The position numbers and the translations under genes are program-made. The notes beneath the pieces are model-generated. The model searched no databases. It worked only from the letters and a program-made list of their open reading frames with translations, and had not been told where the DNA came from. This document shows, one piece after another, positions 24,890 through 36,078 of a DNA stretch of 64,000 nt (positions within the stretch are counted from its first letter, which is position 1; every line of letters starts with the position of its first letter). The DNA lies in contig NW_025955016.1 in assembly GCF_022376445.1 (NCBI RefSeq), forward strand, positions 62,001 to 126,000. Direction: 5' to 3'. Source of the stretch: Fomitopsis serialis (lineage: Eukaryota > Basidiomycota > Agaricomycetes > Polyporales > Fomitopsidaceae).

Positions 24890-27800
24890 TTACTTGTCTT
24901 CACCATTAGCTTCTTGTATAGCCTTCTTCCGTGTTCTGCGCCGTTTCGGCGGGGCCGTCTCAACGACAGTCTCCTCAGTAGGCTCATCCGACCTGGAACG
25001 CTTGGTGCCTCTCTGCTTGCCCCTCTTCTTGCGCTTCGTACTCGGCCCTGACTCGTCATCCGAGACATCCACAACGTCCTCAGGATCCGGCTTGTAGGCG
25101 GAGGCATCTTTACCGAGTCGCTTTGAACGCTTCGATAGCCTCCGAGGTGCCACCGCTGAAGCCTGAGACGCAGATGCCTCCTTGTCACCCTCCACTTCCG
25201 CCGGGGGCGATGAACCGGACTCCGTCTTTCGCCGTTTGCTGGGCGGCTCTTCGTCTTCACTCAGTTCACTGAGGTCGCTACCAGCGACAGAAGCGCTATA
25301 GGCGACGCTGCTTCTGCCTGATGCACGACCTCTCCGACTCTGACGACTTGAGACAGTGGAGACGGAGCCTGCGCGGGAGTACGCTCTCGCAGCAGAAATA
25401 CTTTCAGCGATCCCGTTGGAGTCAGGGGCAGACTGAATAGGAGCTCCGATGGACTTTCGTCCGCGAGCGGATAACTTTGCCTTGGACACGGTGTGTTTGT
25501 GTTGACGCTTGGGTTTCCACGCATACTCCTCCCCTTCCTGGGGCAAGTAGAACACCTCTTGTTCCCGGAGGAGGTCGACGCCGACAAGCTGGCGAAGCAC
25601 GCCCAGCATGTAGGGGTTCAGTTTCAAGTGATCGATGTCTGCCAACAACTTGGTGCCTTGTGGGAAGCTAGGGACTCCGTGATCGACAATCTCCTCCTCC
25701 TTCATCAGTTCCTTGTCGCTGAGGGAACAGCCAGGAACGACGAAGTAAATGCGCGGCCCATTCTCTTCGCGAGGTAAGCTGATTTTGTGGAAGCGGCAGC
25801 GTGACCTCGTAACAGGAGAATTTCCGATCTTGAGTCTGCCAGACACTGCCGGCTGGGGCGGAGGAGGGGTCGCCGTGGCAGGCTTCTGCACTACGGGTGG
25901 AGGCGTTGATGGTCCAGCTTCGGGTTCTGGTGGTAGGATCGATGATGCTCCAGAGTCCGACGCCGAAGCAGGTGTGAGCGTCGGCGAGGTCGGACGAGTT
26001 GGTGGCACGACAACTGACAGAGACGGGGGGCGAGACTGAGGACGCGATGGTGATGGAGAGGGGACCCGAGATTGTGAGTGCGATGATGACGCCGCTCTCG
26101 ACTGCTGCATGGGCTCTGTCGACTGCGAAGTCGAGCGGCCACCGAGAGTTAGCATCCGTGCAGCTACTTGTAGTACACGACGGCCATGGTGGTGATGCAT
26201 GACCTCTTGTGCATCAATGAGGCGAGGTACATCGTCAGTCTGAGGATACGTCTGAGTACCGGTAGCTGTCGGTGATGTGGGTGATGACGGTCCACGAGTA
26301 AGCGCGGCAGACGCAACCGAAGAAGAGCGAGATGTTGGCCGACTGGCTACAACGGATTGCGAGGCAGTCACAGAGTCGCTCCCCTCGGCTTGATCATTGG
26401 GGGGCGACTCCGCGTTTTCACGTTCTTCATCAACCTCATCGATCGCACGCCTGTCTTTGCCTTTGAGTGCGCGTTGTATTGTTCGTCGCGGTTCCCAGTC
26501 ATCCGTAGCATGTTCCCTCAGTGTCATCGAACGGGTCACACGCGGAGGGAGTCTAGATCCTTCACGTTTGCGCTTGAGGGAACGAGTATCGCTCGATCCA
26601 GTAGACTGAGAATCGTCTTGCGATTGAGTTTCGTCTCTGGGCGAGGGAACGGCGGCGTCAACAAAGGGATCGTCGGCATCTCCAAGAGTGTCTGGCTGGC
26701 CACGAGAGTCTTTGACGTCTCCTGGGAAGCACCCGGGCTGTTTCGGCGTCGGCGGTCAGTCACAAACAGATGATAGAAAGAGCATCACGCACAGATTTGT
26801 GCTGGGCTCCTTTACCTCGACCTCCGTTCCCAGAATTGCAAGCGTGTCATCCCTCTGGACCTTATCCGCTACGGGCTCCTCAGACACCACGACGCCCGCA
26901 TTATACGCTACCTTCAGGTCGGCTGCAAGAGCATGCTGCTCAGGCACATAGTCGGGATCAACGTCACCTTCGGCGTCAACATCGAGGCTCGTATCCGGGT
27001 TGATATGCACGTCGATTTCTTGCTTCTTCCTCCGGAAATCGCAGGCTGCTCCTCTGTATCAGAGGGATACTCGAGGTTGAGTTCATCCAGCTCGCTGGTC
27101 GCCGCAGCTCCATTTTCTCGCTTGCGATCCACGGTGTCTATGAGCGCTTGTTGACTGGAAGCAACGTCGCTCTCTTCCGCTATGACGGTAGGTGGCTCTG
27201 GCAATTGTGGCGCATCAGCATCGACCGCCACATATTGGGCGTCGTCGACATCAGTAGACGCACCGTCCGGCTCGTCAACACCACTTAGTTGCTCCGCTGT
27301 GACAACCTGCTTCAATGGAGATTCGACAGGCCCGTCACCCAGGTCGCTCGATCGCAACTTCGGAGTGACTGCTCGCGAGTTGTCCGCCGTGAAGAGTCCG
27401 CTCGGGCTGCGGTCTCGTGACGACGGTCTGCCACTGACCGATGAATCCCGGCTCGTTGAGGCACCTGACGCGTCTACCTCGGCGGGCGTAACAGTTTCAG
27501 TCTCTCCGGGGCTAGGTGCGACACTTGTTGGATCAGGGACTGTCGGGTCGGCGGAGACTGGCATAGGCACGCCCGGCTCGAGCATACGCTCATGCAGGTC
27601 AGGGGCGGTGATGTCCATCAGCATAGGCAAAGCGTCAGCGTGACCGAAGGCACCGCTCTCCTCGACAATGTCCTCCTTGTGTGGAGCGGATGTGTCCTCG
27701 CCCTGAATGCTTGATCAGCTCTGTCCATCTAAGAGCGTATAGAGACAGCTTACCTGAGTGGCCTCCGATGTATCCTCAATCTCTGGAGCATCAGCCGTCG

Positions 27801-30525
27801 GGTCGTCGAAGTCCTCCAATTCCAAGGTCGCGTCCGTATTCTCGATAACCTCGACGGGGCTGTCAGGTTCGCTGACGGCGTATTCGCGGACATCAACATC
27901 CCGCTCAGCACTGCCGCCTTCGACATCCGATAGCTCTTCAGTAATAATGCTAGGGGCTCGTAGATTATCGGCAGGTTCCTATGATGCAAATGAGTTCCAG
28001 ACATAATTTGCCCACTACTGCACTTGCAAATACGTACCTCAGTACGCCTGCCCTCCGTGACGGGTTCCTCGACCTCATACTCTGCTGTTGCGGTGATCTC
28101 TTCCGGGTGAACATCATCTGAGGATGCTTCCACGACCTTCTCTTCGTCACGGACAGACTGCTCTGCCTCGACTGCAGCGTCTGTGGGTTCAGCCTTAGGC
28201 TGTTGTTCGGCAGCTATGCTTCCCGTGGTTTCAGCTGCATTCCGGTCACCAATGCCAACTGAAGGGCCCGCGAGAAGTCGCGGATGAAAACATCGTCGGC
28301 AGCATTGGCAGGCACTTGCATATCCAATGACTCGCTCTCGGCAAGTAGGTTTTGCTCTGCTGAAGCGATGTATGCGTCGATGTCGGCATATAACTCGTCG
28401 ACTGTGCGCTGGTCGGAATACTCTGAAGTTGATAAGGCCATTTGGTCAACTCAAGCGGAGGGAGTTGGACACTGCGAGCTTACCACGAGATGAGTCGAAG
28501 GCAACTGCACTGCCAGTCATCAACTCTTGGACGTCAGGCACCTCGCTGCGCTCCTCGTCTTCGTTTGTCTGGGTTTCCTCGCCAGAATCATCTGCGACTG
28601 ATGCTTCTGCGCCTTCTTCAACCGACAACGTCTCGGCGGCAGTAGGGCTTGCAGGCGACTCCACCTCATCATCACTAATCTCGACAATTTCGACGAAGTC
28701 GTCGTGGTGGTCCCGGCTCAGCAAGTGTCCCGGCCTCGTCGCCATCCTGCCCTCAGGAAATGCGGGCGGCCAGTTCCAGTCCACGTGAGATGTGAATTGG
28801 GTGGGGACGGAGAGTCTGCCGTGCTGGGGACGGCAGAGTGTGGGTCCGCATCAACAGCCTCCAGGTTTGGCGCGAGAACGGCTTCGATGCTACCTCCCCT
28901 GACAGAGCTTTCATCGACGAGGTCGGCATACAGCTCGTCCATAATACATTGTTGGGTGTAGTCTCGTGAGCCTGTGTGGCGCTTTGGTCGGGTTCGATGG
29001 CGTTCAAGGACGTGGTCTCTGGTGTGCCTATGTCTGGCGTGAGGAACTCGGTGAGCTCCTTTTCCACCGGCTCCAGGTGGGACGGCGATCGTACGCGCGT
29101 GCGCAAGTCGCTTTCACGGATGTCGCCCCCGGCATATAGTCTTCCGCATACACGCGCGGACCACTCCACGGATCGGGTAATTGCACCTCCTGGGCCTCCT
29201 CGGCCACGATTGATGATTCTGGCAAGACATAAGGAGATATAGAATGCACAAAGGCTTCTTACATACCTCCGTAGTCGACCTCCTGTGCTTCACTCGCAGG
29301 CCCGGAGACTTCGACGATCTCGTCTTCTTCTTCTGCAGGTAACACATGCGGGTTCGAGGCATCACCGCGCTCCAGAAGCAAATCACCACCGGAATAGAAG
29401 TCCTCCGCATACGTGCTCGGGCCTGTCCAAGGGTCTGGGAGGTCTACACGTTGCTCGGACTGATCATGGTCCACGTCTGCAACGATGTCAGACTCATTCT
29501 CCTCCTCTGCAAAGCCAGAGTAGAGGACTTCGGGTTCCGGGGCAGCTGTAGGGCCGGGCTGTTCGACCACGGCTTCTGCTTCCTCGTCCTCGTCTTCAAT
29601 TTCGAATGCTTTAGCCTCGTGAACCAGCGGTCGCTCGAGCTTGAATATAGTGGCTTCCTGCTCTTCGTCAGAGCCGACCTCAGACCCTTCGACAGCGCCG
29701 TCGGGCTCATTCTCCTCTTCGTCTTCCTCGACCTCTTCATCTTCGAGTTCTACAGCCTCATGAACCGGCTGCCGCTCGGGCTTGGCTAATGCGGTTTCCG
29801 GCTCTTCGTCAGAGCCACCTTCGGACCCGTCGGCATCTTCCTCCGGGTCCTCTGCATCCTCTTCATGTCGGGCGCGCAGTGGCAGGGCGACCACTTCATC
29901 CTCTTCATCAGAAAGCAACTCGATGACTTCTGGGCCAGACGTCTGGAGCTCTGGTGCTTCATCCTCCTCCTCCTCCTCCTCCTCCTCCTCAGACTCGTCC
30001 CTTCCTCCTCAGATTCATCGTCATTCTCCTCTTCTGCTTCTTCTGCTTCTTCGACCTGTAGTATGGCTTCTTCTCCTCTTCTTCTTGCTGTCCTTCGTCC
30101 TCCTGCTCGGAGTCCGACCCCTCATCGTACTCGATGATTCGTGCTGCGTCCTCAACTTCCTCTTCCTCTTCTTCGTTGTCGGAGTCAATGACGATCGGCT
30201 GTTCCTGGTCACCGACCTCCACTTCGCGCTCCTTGCCTTTAGCCGCGCGGCGCGCCTTGACGTCCGCGAACGAGTCTTCCAGAGGTTCCTCCTCGCGTTC
30301 AACGCGCTCCGGAGTCCTCGCTATACTTTCTCTAGGGTCTTCCCTGCCCAGCGCAGCTTTAATCGCGCCAGTTATGTCGCCGATCCATGACTGGAACTCG
30401 GACTCGGGGAACTGGTCAAATGGGTTGTAGATCGGTGCGCGGGGCACCTTCCGCGACGCGCTCTGCGAGGTTGGCGTCGAGTAGGGCGCCCTAGGGTACC
30501 TGGGCGTCGCATAGGGCGTGGTCAT
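24890..30525 (-). CDS. long acidic protein of unknown function with internal degenerate repeats
   Basis: I could phase most exons: 30056..30525, 29267..30000, from 29218 down, then to 28484, 28250..28422, 28038..28199, 27754..27978, 27071..27702, 26789..27029 and 24890..26737. The stretch 29130-28750 is unresolved. The N-terminus has YNPFDQFPESEFQSWIGDIT. A very acidic middle follows, with two copies of LPDPWxGPxxYAEDxY (29430 and 29170) and two copies of [DE]Y-x2-Q-x3-DELYAD (28950 and 28400). A Ser/Pro-rich part precedes a compact C-terminal region, roughly 25830-25480 (GPRIYFVVPGCSLSDKELM ... YMLGVLRQLVGVDLLREQE ... VFYLPQ). The end is rich in KRKKR-type nuclear signals. I do not recognise the family. 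Nuclear location is inferred from composition only. Confidence 0.6.
29964..29990 (-). repeat. (GAG)9 trinucleotide run encoding poly-Glu
   Basis: Nine uninterrupted GAG codons on the minus strand lie just inside exon 2 of the acidic protein. Such a run is prone to length change. Confidence 0.85.
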
Positions 30526-30804
30526 GGTGGTTGATGGTGGGGACGGATGTAGGGGAGAACAAGACGGTGCCGCCACAGTTCTGGCGAAGCCACAAGTGAC
30601 GCCGGAGTTCGACGTATTACGTAAGTCGGAGAGATCGTTATTGTCACAGGTTGCCCTTTGTAGTCATTTGTGACCGGACGCGTCCTTTGTCACGATCCCC
30701 CGTGACTCGGAACGACCGCCGTACACATTGAACGGCACTACATAACTGGTGGACGCCTCTTTATTGCGTCCCTCGCCCACTCAACAAGGTCGTGTTTAGG
30801 ATCT

Positions 30805-31923
30805 ATGTTCAGGTCACTGCAAGTGGCAAGCAGGGCATTCGCGCGAAGTCAACCGGCAAGAACAATTGCATACAAAACTAGATTGTCGCTGGATCGCATA
30901 ATGCCAGAAGGCCTGCAACCACTAACCTTCTCCTCCGGACCGCTGGTCTGGATTGACTGCGAGATGACCGGTTGGATCCTCGGAAGGACCAGATACTCGA
31001 AATCGCTGTAGGTACAGGCATGCTACTTCGGCTTGTCAATTGATTGGATGTCCAGGTTCTCATTACGAACGGAAACTTGGACCTGGTGGACGATGGCATC
31101 GAGTATGTGATACGCACCGACAAAGCTGTCCTAGATAGGCGAGTAAGCGGCTGTTGTGCGACCTCTTTTTCTCAGACTCCGTCTACTCCTAGCATGAATG
31201 AGTGGTGCATAAAGCAGCACGCGTCGGTGAGTCCATCTGGCTTCGTACTACCTCAGCGTCTCACGCCGCCCTGCAGTCTGGTTTAACACAGCAGTGTCTA
31301 GACTCCCCGCACACGACCGAGGAGGTGGAGAAGAAGGTCTTTGAGTACATTCGAAAATGGGTCCCCAATGAACGGACGGGCATCCTTGCCGGAAACTCCG
31401 TGCACGCCGACAGGTCCTTCCTCGTCCAGGAAATGCCCCGTGTCACTGATCATTTGCACTATCGGTCTATACCCTCTCTATCATAGTATATGCCGATCGT
31501 CGCTGACATAGCACTTCACTAGTATCGTCGGTAAGTGACGTGACCTACTCCTACTGGACCCACTCATGCGTTGCGGCCCTGCTAGACGTGTCTTCCATAA
31601 AGGTGCGTCCACATCGCTCTCTACGGACGTTCGGATGAGATTGACTCACAATTTGCAGGAATTGTGTCGTAGGTGGTACCCATCAGTAGAGGTACCGAAG
31701 GATCTGTACGAAAAGGACAGCAGCGCACATCGGTACGCGGCATTGTGTCACCTGGCGGGCGAACTCACGAACTTCCCTTCTAGCGCTCTAAGCGACATTC
31801 GTGGCTCGATACGAGGTGAGTAGCACTGTGTCAAATAATTCACGTTGTTGACTGCCTGCTTCAGAGCTTAAGTGGTATCGAGACAATATTTTCCGCGCTC
31901 CTGCGGATTTCAGCAGATATTAA
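30805..31923 (+). pseudogene. REX2: oligoribonuclease (REXO2/ORN) with a one-base deletion
   Basis: The exons are 30805..31007, 31056..31138, 31193..31226, 31277..31464, 31523..31530, 31586..31602, 31659..31732, 31784..31815 and 31865..31923. The DEDDh exonuclease motifs are present: WIDCEMTG, GNSVHADRSFL, a VDVSSIKEL segment spread over an 8-nt and a 17-nt exon, and AHRALSDIRGSIREL. The family degrades 2-5 nt RNAs in mitochondria or the nucleus, and the start of the protein looks like a mitochondrial leader. In exon 1 the frame breaks directly after MTG. The bases at 30970-30973 (GGTTGG) lack one T compared with the frame required for the conserved G-L-D-P motif, and the exon is 203 nt where phase 0 demands 204. 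All later exons are intact. Intron 2 is GC-AG. The gene may be functional if the deletion is a sequencing error. Confidence 0.85.
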
Positions 31924-32249
31924 TAGCTTCACACACTACTACGACATGTTATCTCGTTTTGTAATGCTGTACTTCAACATCAATTCAGTGCGGCTTCGCG
32001 CCTTTACTCAACCTTGCCAAACAGACTCCTGCGCGACCGACAGTTGTCGGAAACGCGAGACGCGTTCGTGACTGAAGCCGGTCACAGTTGACGCGTCAGT
32101 CACGTGTACCCGGCCCCCTGTTTTGCAGCCAATCCGCGAGTGCAAGCCACTTTCGCGCCAGTCATCGCACTCGACTTTGTGTCGCAGCCCGTTTTCGCGT
32201 GTCCACTGCCTCCCCCCGACTCATTCCTAACAGCACCTGCCGGACGACG
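31924..32249. promoter_or_regulatory. promoter region of the SWIB gene
   Basis: This 326 bp between the oligoribonuclease stop and the ATG at 32250 shows no coding signal. It contains the oligoribonuclease terminator and the SWIB promoter. Confidence 0.4.
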
Positions 32250-33187
32250 ATGAGCGCGGACATCGAGCGGTACGAGCCGCACATCCGGCAGATCCTCAAC
32301 GCGCCCGGCGTGGACCTCAGCACGATCAGTGCGAAGCGCGTCCGCAAGCAGCTCGTCGAGATGGACATCGCGCTCTCGGCCGAGTTCGTGCGCAAGCACA
32401 AGGAGGATTTTGACCGCATTATTTCGACCGTATACGAGGAGATCAGCGCCGCGCAGAACGGCGCCGACACCAAGGGCAAGCGGAAGAGCCGCCCCGAAGA
32501 TGAGGACGAGGAAGAGGACTACGCGAACGGCGCGGGCGAGGGAGACGACGGCGAGGAGGAGGTGGCGGAGACGAAGCCGGTGAAGGCGAAGAAGGCGAGG
32601 AAGGGCGGCTTGACGGACGAGGACCTGGCGAGGCAGCTTGACAGCGAGATTAACGGCCGTCAACGCACCCCGAGGGCCTCGTCGACGCGGGGGAGAGGAC
32701 GGGGCGGCAAGAGGGGCGGTAAACGGGGTGCAAAGAGTTCTGCTACTGTAAATTCGGACGGTGAGACTGTGGACGATGACGGCGAGGTCGTGAAGAAAAA
32801 GCGGAGGGGTGGTGGGTTTCAGAAGGAATATGCGCTCAGGTGCGCTGCACATCCTTGCTTCCTCTTGTACTGCCTGACGTGAATCTTGCCTTTGTCCCTC
32901 AGCGAGCCGCTCATCGCTGTGACGGGGGTGGAGAAGCTCTCGCGACCGCAAACCGTCAAGAAGCTCTGGGATCACATCAGGGGCAATAACCTGCAGAACC
33001 CCGAGAACAGAAAGGAGATCGTGTGTGACGACAAGTTCAGGGCGCTCTTCAACGTAGACAGGATTGACATGTTCGCAATGAACAAACAACTCGGTCGGTA
33101 AGTGGCACGTCCCCTCCGCAGTCCGCCACGTCTGCTCATGTACATTTTCATCGCAGTCATTTACGGGAGCCCGAGCCAGAGGCATAG
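32250..33187 (+). CDS. DEK_C + SWIB/MDM2 domain protein (UAF30/TRI1-like)
   Basis: The model is join(32250..32839,32903..33097,33157..33187), 271 aa. Residues 1-60 form a DEK C-terminal-like helical domain (ERYEPHIRQILNAPGVDLST). A long acidic then Lys/Gly/Arg-rich linker follows. The SWIB domain runs from about 198 to 265 (SRPQTVKKLWDHIRGNNLQN, then FNVDRIDMFAMNKQL). In yeast this architecture occurs in Uaf30, part of the RNA polymerase I upstream activation factor, and in Tri1, a SUMOylated chromatin protein. Which of the two this corresponds to cannot be decided here. The gene lies head to tail with the oligoribonuclease. Confidence 0.9.
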
Positions 33188-33657
33188 TCTTGCAAGTCCT
33201 AGCGCATCCATTTTTCTTCGGTTGGGATGGACCGCTAGGCAGCCCAATACTTAGTGTCATTCGCATCAGCATACTCTTTGTCACCGTTCTTTGTGCTCTG
33301 AACACATGCCCGCATATTTAGCCCATTCGTTTTCGCGATTCGCAGGCCGAGAGGCCCGCTTCTTCCATGTCTGTATGAAAGTATCTGTACATAGGTCCAC
33401 TGCTCTGTGCATGTGCGTAATTTGCTACTTGTACATTACTTACGTCTCTGGCTAGCGTGCTGTTGGTGAAATAGTCTTCTTGGCGCAGCTGGGAACTATC
33501 TCGCCGAATATGGACCGGTACGTCTACGATAAGTCACTATGCTACAGCACGGCGATAGATGGGTTTGATGCACCGGCTTTTGGCGAATGGAGGGGCGAAG
33601 CTTTATCGCAACCTGGAGCAGCAGACTCAACGGTGCCACGAATGAAGCTAAGGGTTG
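33188..33657. other. convergent intergenic region
   Basis: This 470-bp interval lies between the SWIB stop (+) and the PTAR1-like stop (-). No supported feature is seen. Confidence 0.45.
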
Positions 33658-34912
33658 TCATGAGTATGCGCTAGTACGTGCAGACGGTAATAGTTTTACC
33701 TGTTGTTGCCTATCTGTCGAGCCTTCGCGATTCCGACTAAGCCAGGCTTGATGTCGCTCTGCGTTTCCGAGAGTCATCAGCTTCGGAGCGGAAGGAGCAT
33801 CCCAGTCCGAGTGACCGTCAGCGACATCCGTCGCGTCGAGCTGGAGACCGGGATCCGCACTACAGATGTGCACCGCGGCCCGGAAGTAAAGCCACATCGT
33901 CTCGTGCTCCGGGTACGTCTCCAGGAGGGACTTGGCGTGTGCATACAGCGACGCGCGGATCGTCCGGTGGTCTGCGCGGTCCGCACCGAGCGCGGCAGAC
34001 GCGTTCGCGGGTAGTGGTACGTCCGCCTCTTGTAGCAAGAGGACGTGCAGGTTGTGGAAATAGTGCACGGCTGTGTAGTCCGAGACGTGCCGCTCGATCC
34101 ACGTCCGGGCGAATAGAATCTCCTCCAGGAGCAGCGAGCGGTCGGCGTCTTGGGTTGGTGTCGGTGAGCGCGCGAGTGTGATGAGGGCTTCGAGGCAGCA
34201 GTAGCGGTGGATCCATGCGAAGTAATTCCGGGGATACGTCTCGCAAGCTTGGGTGACGATTAAAAATTCTGCGCGCAGCGATACAGCGGACAGCAGGGCG
34301 CGGCGGAGGGTATCCGAGTGCTCTGGCCGGTTATTGAACCCTTTCCCTGTACACTTGAGCGGACTCGGCAGCTGGAGCAGCCATCGTCGGTGGTGCCACA
34401 GAAGGCTCTGTTTCGAACACTCTCGAACGACGAGTAGTGCCGCGCAGAATTGCAGTTCTATCTCCGTGTTAAGCAGGCCCAGAGAGACCAGCTGTTTCCT
34501 TGTGTTCAAAGCGGTCTGGTGAGCAGGATTCGCGAGTAATATGACGGCAGTCAATTGCGCGAGCCTTTCCGCGTTGGGCGAGTCATCGTGACTGTCCGAG
34601 ATGCCTCGAAAGGTTGGCTTGAGGAGTACGAATTCGCGGAGAGCAGTCAAATACGCTTTATATAGTAGTTTGTGTGGTACTCCCAGGTGTCCCTCGACGT
34701 ATAGGAAAGGACGATGGTCCTGCTGAAGATTTTCACCGCCTAGCCAAGCCGATGGCCAGTCGGAACCATCGCCTGGGATGACCTCGATGGAGAGCCTGCG
34801 CAATCTCTGATGAGTGAAAGTCAATCGTTGTTTAAATTCGTACTCACGGAGGTGCACAAAGAAGCTTTCCAAGACGAGACAGTAGCACCGCTGGAGTCTG
34901 ACCGTCGCCCAT
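33658..34912 (-). CDS. protein prenyltransferase alpha-subunit repeat protein (PTAR1-like)
   Basis: The model is complement(join(33658..34804,34848..34912)), 403 aa. I chose the ATG at 34912 because its short exon (MGDGQTPAVLLSRLGKLLCA) splices with the GTGAGT donor across a 43-bp intron into the long exon in frame. The longer open frame reading through has no such support. PPTA-type repeats are visible: NPAHQTALNTRKQLV, LLWHHRRWLLQLP, NYFAWIHRYCCLEAL and YTAVHYFHNLHVLL. In PTAR1 this scaffold partners a beta subunit in geranylgeranyltransferase type III, which dually prenylates YKT6. That function is knowledge of the family, not something shown here. The acceptor (CAGAG) is slightly unusual. 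Confidence 0.85.
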
Positions 34913-36078
34913 TTGCATCGAATTGGCGGATTAACATCACTAGAAGGGGCAAAGAAACGTATCTTCGCATTCGATAAGACACTCAGATTGAATAAGAGGT
35001 AACGTGATGCACAGTTTCTGTCTCGTGCTCTCACCCGGCCTCAACGTCCAATCGTAGCGGCGCAAGCGCCGATCCCCGACTCCTGCATGGCACACAGCTA
35101 CTCAGCCTGCCACAGCAGCACCATAATATTATGTGTGTATTGTAATATTGTACCATCGGAATTATATGGAGACTCAATTGGAAGCCCTCACGCCCGCGGC
35201 GGCTTCGCCGCCCGGGCGTCTCGGGCTTCCACGAGTCTGAGCTAAGTACACGGTGAACTTACTTACCATAATACATAAGCACTACAGTGCATGCGAGGGC
35301 TCCCAACGTAATAGAGGCCCTCTTGCCTTTGGGAGGAGTTATTTGGTGGTCAAAGATCCAGACGTCCAGACGCAGCCAGATGCGCGGTCGGATCCAACTG
35401 CCTCGAGCTGCCTCGTAAGACACTCGAGCATTGCTGCGATACCGCTTATGGGAATTGTAAGTCACGTGTTTTCCACGGAGGGAGCGGCATCGCCGGCTGC
35501 GAACGACTTATGGTCGACAAAGCCCTCCTCTCCCTCCGGTCGGAGTCGGGGAATAGGCACTTGTTCGAATGGTGAGTGAAATCTGGAGATGGTAGGTGAG
35601 TTCATCATCGTCAATTGTGCCGGCCTCTATGTATTCTGGTCGGTGCTGGAGCGATCCACTGGCAACCGCGCGCTCAGTATGTACTAGTGTAAGACCAATA
35701 GTAAAATATATCTTGCCGACAGATCTGCTCCGTTTGGCATTGTCACGCTAGAACCTCGGTACCTGGCTCGGTTGAAAGGAGTTATTCGTTGGTTATTCGT
35801 CCGTGGATTCACATCATCTCTCAGCTTTTCGTTTTGTTCGAACGTATTTTCTTGTTGGTACCGGTGATGGAACCAAGATGAAACTACTGAACCACGTAAT
35901 CCCAACATGGCAAGCCCGAAGATGATCTGGGCCTGAAAGTACCGCGATCTCGATCAATTGTTTTAGCGCCCATGACGCTCAATATCTTGACCTTTCTCCT
36001 CACTCTCCTTTTCCTCCTCCTCATCGTCGTCGCTGCCACCCCTGCCACTGAGCCAACATTATCCTCGAAACATTTTCC
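34913..36078. other. 1.2-kb interval with a long hairpin, no gene seen
   Basis: No coding signal is found. The interval holds the PTAR1-like promoter, a strong foldback at 35180-35230 and, near its end, a pyrimidine-rich stretch upstream of the ankyrin-like gene. Confidence 0.45.
35180..35230. repeat. GC-rich foldback (inverted repeat)
   Basis: GGAAGCCC at the left pairs with GGGCTTCC at the right. Inside, ACGCCCG-CGGCGG pairs with CCGCCC-GGGCGT around a CTTCG-type loop, giving a stem of about 22 bp with small bulges. Confidence 0.75.

Noticed and set aside
34848..35034. Longer N-terminus of the PTAR1-like protein by reading through the GTGAGT donor
   Set aside because: It starts in a low-quality, Arg/Cys-rich stretch without similarity to the family; the spliced short exon gives a better start.
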